Assembly (NCBI GenBank): GCA_030643695.1
Contig: DAOWKM010000116.1
Location: forward strand, 1 to 7,846
Origin: Dehalococcoidia bacterium
Lineage (GTDB): Bacteria; Chloroflexota; Dehalococcoidia; Dehalococcoidales; DAOWKM01
Direction of reading: 5' to 3'
DNA: 7,846 bases
The notes under the pieces are model-generated. The model made no database searches. It was not told where the DNA came from and saw only the letters and a list, made by a program, of their open reading frames with translations. Made by a program: the position numbers and the translations under genes. Positions 5,159 through 7,846 of the stretch are shown one piece after another. Within the stretch, counting starts at the first letter, position 1. Each line of letters begins with the position of its first letter.

Positions 5159-6013
5159 ATGAATAAGGTAGCTATTGTAACTGATAGCATAGCTTGTCTG
5201 CCTCCAGAAATGGTGAGACAATACCAGGTGCGAATATTACCCATTAATCTCTACTTTGGAGACAGGGTCTATAGAGACGGGGTGGATATAACCCCCGCTG
5301 AAGCCTATGAGCTATTTCTTAAGAATCCTAAGCGTTTCACTACATCGGCACCCTCGCCTATGGACTGCCTTGAAGCCTACCGTGAAGTAAGTAAGCGAAC
5401 AAAAGATATCCTTTGTATTACCGTCTCCTCTAAATTGAGCATGGTGTATCAGAGTGCCCACATAGCCAGAGAGCAAGCTAAAACTGAGCTTCCTGGGATA
5501 ACCATTGAGGTGTTGGATTCCTATATGGCTACCGCTGCTGAAGGTTTTATTGCCTTGGCTGGAGCCCGGGCAGCGGAGGTGGGGAAGAGCCTGACTGAGG
5601 TGATTAAAGCAGTCGAGGAAATGAGGAATAAGATTAGTGTTGTTATCCTTTTGGATACAGTGCGCTATGTTTATCGGTCAGGGCGTATACCCAGGGTGGC
5701 GGCTCATGCCGGCTCTATACTTGATCTAAGACCAATATTTACTGTTTCGGGGACAGTCCATCTTGGCGGCATAGCCAGAAGCAGGGAGCAAGGTATCAAC
5801 CAACTCCTTAGGAGAATGAGAGACAAGGTGGGACAGAACCCGGCACATGTTGCCGTGATGCATGCCTACGCCCGGGATGAAGCCGAGAAGCTAAAGGAGA
5901 GAATCTCATCTGAGTTCAATTGTGCCGAGCTATGGCTTACTGAGTTTAGCCCGGTAATGGGCTATGCCTGTGGCACGGGAACCCTGGCGGTTGCCTTTTA
6001 TAGTGGAGATTAG
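5159..6013 (+). CDS. DegV family fatty-acid-binding protein (FakB-like), copy 2
   Basis: A 284-residue paralogue of the protein at 3578-4432, aligning without gaps at about 199 of 284 identical residues. The same marks are present: VTDSIACL (7-14), TSAPSP (62-67, closer to the family TSxPSP than copy 1), TVSSKLS (88-94), VLDSYMATAAEGF (118-130), VYRSGRIP (171-178), LDLRPIF and GYACGTGTLA (268-277). It shares the missing histidine of the C-terminal loop and the missing GT after SSKLS (Met95-Val96 here). The role is expected to be fatty-acid binding and delivery to an acyl-phosphate-forming kinase. The differing N-terminal halves between copies could set different chain preferences, as known for the two FakB proteins of staphylococci. 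The ATG is chosen because it aligns exactly with the start of copy 1. Ribosome binding site: GGGGAG at 5143-5148. Confidence 0.9.
   Translation: MNKVAIVTDSIACLPPEMVRQYQVRILPINLYFGDRVYRDGVDITPAEAYELFLKNPKRFTTSAPSPMDCLEAYREVSKRTKDILCITVSSKLSMVYQSAHIAREQAKTELPGITIEVLDSYMATAAEGFIALAGARAAEVGKSLTEVIKAVEEMRNKISVVILLDTVRYVYRSGRIPRVAAHAGSILDLRPIFTVSGTVHLGGIARSREQGINQLLRRMRDKVGQNPAHVAVMHAYARDEAEKLKERISSEFNCAELWLTEFSPVMGYACGTGTLAVAFYSGD
5782..5961 (+). repeat. Near-identical segment of degV copy 2 (partner at 4201-4380)
   Basis: This is the second member of the 180-base pair described at 4201-4380. It encodes residues of the C-terminal domain including QGINQLLRRM and SEFNCAELWL, which are unchanged between the copies. 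Either recent gene conversion or strong constraint on this domain would explain it. Confidence 0.75.
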
Positions 6014-6052
6014 GCAGCAGTTATCAACCTAGCCAAATGAAAGGAAACATTC

Positions 6053-6058
6053 TATAAT
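6053..6058 (+). promoter_or_regulatory. TATAAT directly before the kinase start codon
   Basis: A perfect -10 hexamer ends eight bases before the GTG at 6067. The predicted transcript start (about 6065) would give a nearly leaderless mRNA. The -35 region (TAGCCA or CTAGCC at 17-18 bases) does not match the consensus, so this may be chance in an AT-rich gap. Confidence 0.3.
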
Positions 6059-6066
6059 TAAGGGTT

Positions 6067-6654
6067 GTGGAACATACCCAACTTGTTTCCGATGTTCAGC
6101 GATTGATGGAGAGCCTGGGGCAACTTCCTGACCCGGTAGCTGAGCCGGCTTTCATTGCTGTTAGTGGCTTGCCTGGAACAGGAAAATCTTACTTTTGTCG
6201 CCGATTAGCTGAGAGGCTACCATTTATTATTCTAGAAAGTGATACCTTGCGCAAAGCTCTGTTCTCATCACCGTGTTATAGCTCCCAGGAGAGCTCACGC
6301 CTTTTTCAGGCTTGCCATCGTCTTATTGAAGAGTTACTGAGAAGAGGCCTTTCCCTTATTCTAGATGCTACCAATCTATCAGAGGGGCATCGTGAACATC
6401 TTTACAGTATTGCTGACCATCTGGATGTCAAGCTAGTTCTGGTGCGTGTTGATGCGCCACCCTGGGTTGTGCAGGAACGGCTTAGAGACAGGCGAGAGGG
6501 GGTGAATTCGGCAGGTAATTCGGACGCCGACTGGTCAGTATATCAGAAGATGAAGCCCTCGGTTCAAAAAATCAGTCGCAAGCACTATACTGTAGATTCT
6601 TCCCGAGATATTACCCCGGTGCTGGATAAGATTGTGAGGGAGGTGAGTAGGTAA
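6067..6654 (+). CDS. Small P-loop kinase (AAA_33 / COG0645-like)
   Basis: A 195-residue soluble nucleotide-binding protein. The Walker A motif GLPGTGKS covers residues 34-41 with Lys40 and Ser41. LESDTLRKALF (56-66) follows, where Asp59 and Arg62 match the substrate/base positions of the predicted-kinase and polynucleotide-kinase-like family. LILDATNLSEGHRE (97-110) supplies the second acidic site (Asp100). The arginine-rich LID is ERLRDRREG (137-145). Such enzymes phosphorylate small molecules or nucleic-acid ends; the substrate is not readable here. The GTG at 6067 is the first possible start after an in-frame stop at 6055. AGGG (6061-6064) is only two bases upstream, so initiation may be unusual; an ATG at codon 14 (6106) lacks a ribosome binding site but would still keep Walker A. 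The gene ends two bases before the peptidase gene. Confidence 0.75.
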   Translation: MEHTQLVSDVQRLMESLGQLPDPVAEPAFIAVSGLPGTGKSYFCRRLAERLPFIILESDTLRKALFSSPCYSSQESSRLFQACHRLIEELLRRGLSLILDATNLSEGHREHLYSIADHLDVKLVLVRVDAPPWVVQERLRDRREGVNSAGNSDADWSVYQKMKPSVQKISRKHYTVDSSRDITPVLDKIVREVSR

Positions 6655-6656
6655 AA

Positions 6657-7846
6657 GTGGAGATTAAGGTCATAATTGGTGATGTTGCTAGGATTGAAGC
6701 TGATGCTATCATAGTGACCCTTTTTGAGGAGACAGAACGCCTTGATGGTAATATAGCTACTATAGACAGGGCTTTGGCAGGGGCTATCTCTCAGCTTATC
6801 AGTCAGGGTGAGATTAAGGGTAAACTTAATGAGATTACTATTATTCATAGCCTGGGCAAGCTTCCAGCGGCTCGGGTGGTGGTCGCTGGCTTGGGTAAGC
6901 AACCGGAGCTATCCCAGGATAGGGTTCGTGGCGTGGTGGCTGAGACCTGCCGTTTATTACAACAGAAGGGTGTGAATACTATTGCTACCGTGCCTCAGGG
7001 AGTAGGTGTAGCCGGTATAACTCTGGAGGGTGCTGCTCAGGCAGTAACCGAGGGTGCTCTGCTTGGTGTTTATTCCTTCCGGAGGCATATAACCAAGGAA
7101 GCTGAGTATGGCGAGATTAACCAGCTTACTATAGTAGATGCTAATGAGGCTAATCTCCCCATTATAGAACAGGGCTGCTATAAAGGTAGGGTGTTGGCTG
7201 AGGCAACTAATCTGGCTCGTGATATGGTTAATGAGCCGGCTAATTATATGACGCCCAGTCGTATGGCGGAGATGGCAGTGAGGCTGGCTGAGACCTATGG
7301 GCTTGAAGTTAGTGTTCTTGAGCGGGAGCAGATGCAAGAATTGGGCATGGGGGCGCTGCTAGGTGTAACCCAGGGAAGTCGGCAACCGCCCAAGTTTATT
7401 ATTCTCCATTATAAGGGGGATGATTCTACCGAAATTGATGTAGCCTTAGTTGGTAAGGGGGTAACCTTTGATTCTGGGGGTATTTCTATCAAGCCCTCAG
7501 AGGGGATGGGAGAGATGAAGGGAGATATGGCTGGAGGGGCTGCGGTCATGGCAGCGATGGGTGCCATTGCTCAACTCAAGCCAAAGACTAATGTTATGGC
7601 GGTCATTCCAGCTACAGAAAACCTGCCCAGCGATAATGCTCTGAAGCCAGGTGATATCCTAACCGCAATGAATGGTAAGACGATTGAGATTATCTCCACA
7701 GATGCTGAGGGACGGCTTATTCTGGCTGACGCTTTAGGTTATGCTAAGAAAGTTGATGCCAAGCATGTGGTTGATGTAGCTACTTTGACCGGAGCCTGCC
7801 GGGTAGCTCTGGGTGATGTGTGTAGTGGTGTCTTTGGTAATAATCA
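6657..7846 (+). CDS. pepA: Leucyl aminopeptidase, M17 family (3' truncated)
   Basis: The frame is open from GTG 6657 to the window edge: 396 codons of a protein normally near 490-500. M17 enzymes are hexameric two-metal cytosolic peptidases that remove N-terminal residues from peptides. The N-terminal macro-like domain occupies about residues 1-160 and the catalytic domain follows. The catalytic set is complete as far as visible: GKGVTFDSGG (266-275) with Lys267 and Asp272, IKP with Lys279, MKGDMAGGAA (287-296) with Asp290, and STDAEGRL (347-354) with Asp349, Glu351 and Arg353. All lie at a constant offset of three from E. coli PepA numbering. The signature NTDAEGRL has Ser instead of Asn at its first position. 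DVATLTGAC (373-381) follows. An in-frame stop at 6648 makes this GTG the first start available. GGAGGTGA (6639-6646) in the end of the kinase gene is a strong but distant ribosome binding site. Confidence 0.94.
   Translation, partial: MEIKVIIGDVARIEADAIIVTLFEETERLDGNIATIDRALAGAISQLISQGEIKGKLNEITIIHSLGKLPAARVVVAGLGKQPELSQDRVRGVVAETCRLLQQKGVNTIATVPQGVGVAGITLEGAAQAVTEGALLGVYSFRRHITKEAEYGEINQLTIVDANEANLPIIEQGCYKGRVLAEATNLARDMVNEPANYMTPSRMAEMAVRLAETYGLEVSVLEREQMQELGMGALLGVTQGSRQPPKFIILHYKGDDSTEIDVALVGKGVTFDSGGISIKPSEGMGEMKGDMAGGAAVMAAMGAIAQLKPKTNVMAVIPATENLPSDNALKPGDILTAMNGKTIEIISTDAEGRLILADALGYAKKVDAKHVVDVATLTGACRVALGDVCSGVFGNN

Noticed and set aside
4804..5221. Two minus-strand frames opposite plsY and the start of degV copy 2
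   Set aside because: Both are antisense to conserved coding sequence with strong family motifs and show no motifs of their own.
6067..6654. Idea that the small P-loop protein is the missing FakA kinase of the DegV/PlsY unit
   Set aside because: FakA belongs to the DhaK/Dak2 fold and has no Walker A; this protein is a P-loop kinase of a different family, so the link is not supported.
6067..6654. Idea that the P-loop protein is a zeta-type toxin of a toxin-antitoxin pair
   Set aside because: There is no small antitoxin gene next to it, and it sits tightly in line with housekeeping genes; the motif pattern fits general predicted kinases equally well.
6585..7337. Minus-strand frames of 105 and 126 codons opposite the peptidase gene
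   Set aside because: The plus strand encodes an uninterrupted M17 aminopeptidase with all catalytic residues seen so far; the minus frames are low-complexity shadows.

Overview
The window carries a run of co-directional genes, all on the + strand and tightly packed, with GTG starts at four of the nine. It looks like a bacterium of moderate GC content with an anaerobic, acyl-CoA-centred metabolism. An ADP-forming acyl-CoA synthetase fragment sits beside an AMP-forming acyl-CoA ligase, followed by a PadR/HAAS pair and a DegV-PlsY-DegV block. This would suit a member of the Chloroflexota (Dehalococcoidia-like) or a similar uncultured lineage. That placement is an impression from gene content only, with no 16S or marker phylogeny behind it. 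Both window edges cut genes: the first gene lacks its 5' part and the last its 3' part.

Layout. (i) 1-1744: the C-terminal end of an ATP-grasp, ADP-forming acyl-CoA synthetase overlaps by one base (TAGTG) with a complete AMP-forming acyl-CoA synthetase that has a degenerate P-loop. (ii) 1745-2284: a regulatory region with weak hairpins, a good sigma70-type promoter, a 9-bp inverted repeat at the predicted transcript start, and a 47-codon gene for a small membrane protein. A second promoter with a dyad follows, in front of padR. (iii) 2285-3551: a PadR-family repressor and a HAAS-domain multi-pass membrane protein, a classic regulator/target pair. (iv) 3578-6013: two paralogous DegV (fatty-acid-binding, FakB-like) genes flank plsY, which encodes the acyl-phosphate:glycerol-3-phosphate acyltransferase. 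(v) 6067-7846: a small P-loop kinase and a leucyl aminopeptidase (M17), two bases apart; the peptidase runs off the window.

How the genes may work together. DegV/FakB proteins present fatty acids to a kinase that makes acyl-phosphate, and PlsY transfers acyl-phosphate to glycerol-3-phosphate in the first step of phospholipid synthesis. The DegV-PlsY-DegV order therefore reads as a fatty-acid-to-membrane-lipid unit, although no FakA kinase or PlsX is visible here. The PadR/HAAS pair and the small membrane protein suggest an envelope-related theme next to it. The peptidase and the small kinase look like ordinary housekeeping neighbours.

I see no tRNA, rRNA, CRISPR array, insertion sequence or phage gene. 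The most unusual items are the DegV pair (no C-terminal HTGPG histidine, C-terminal third nearly identical between copies), the P-loop of the acyl-CoA ligase, and the short membrane-protein gene with its own promoter.
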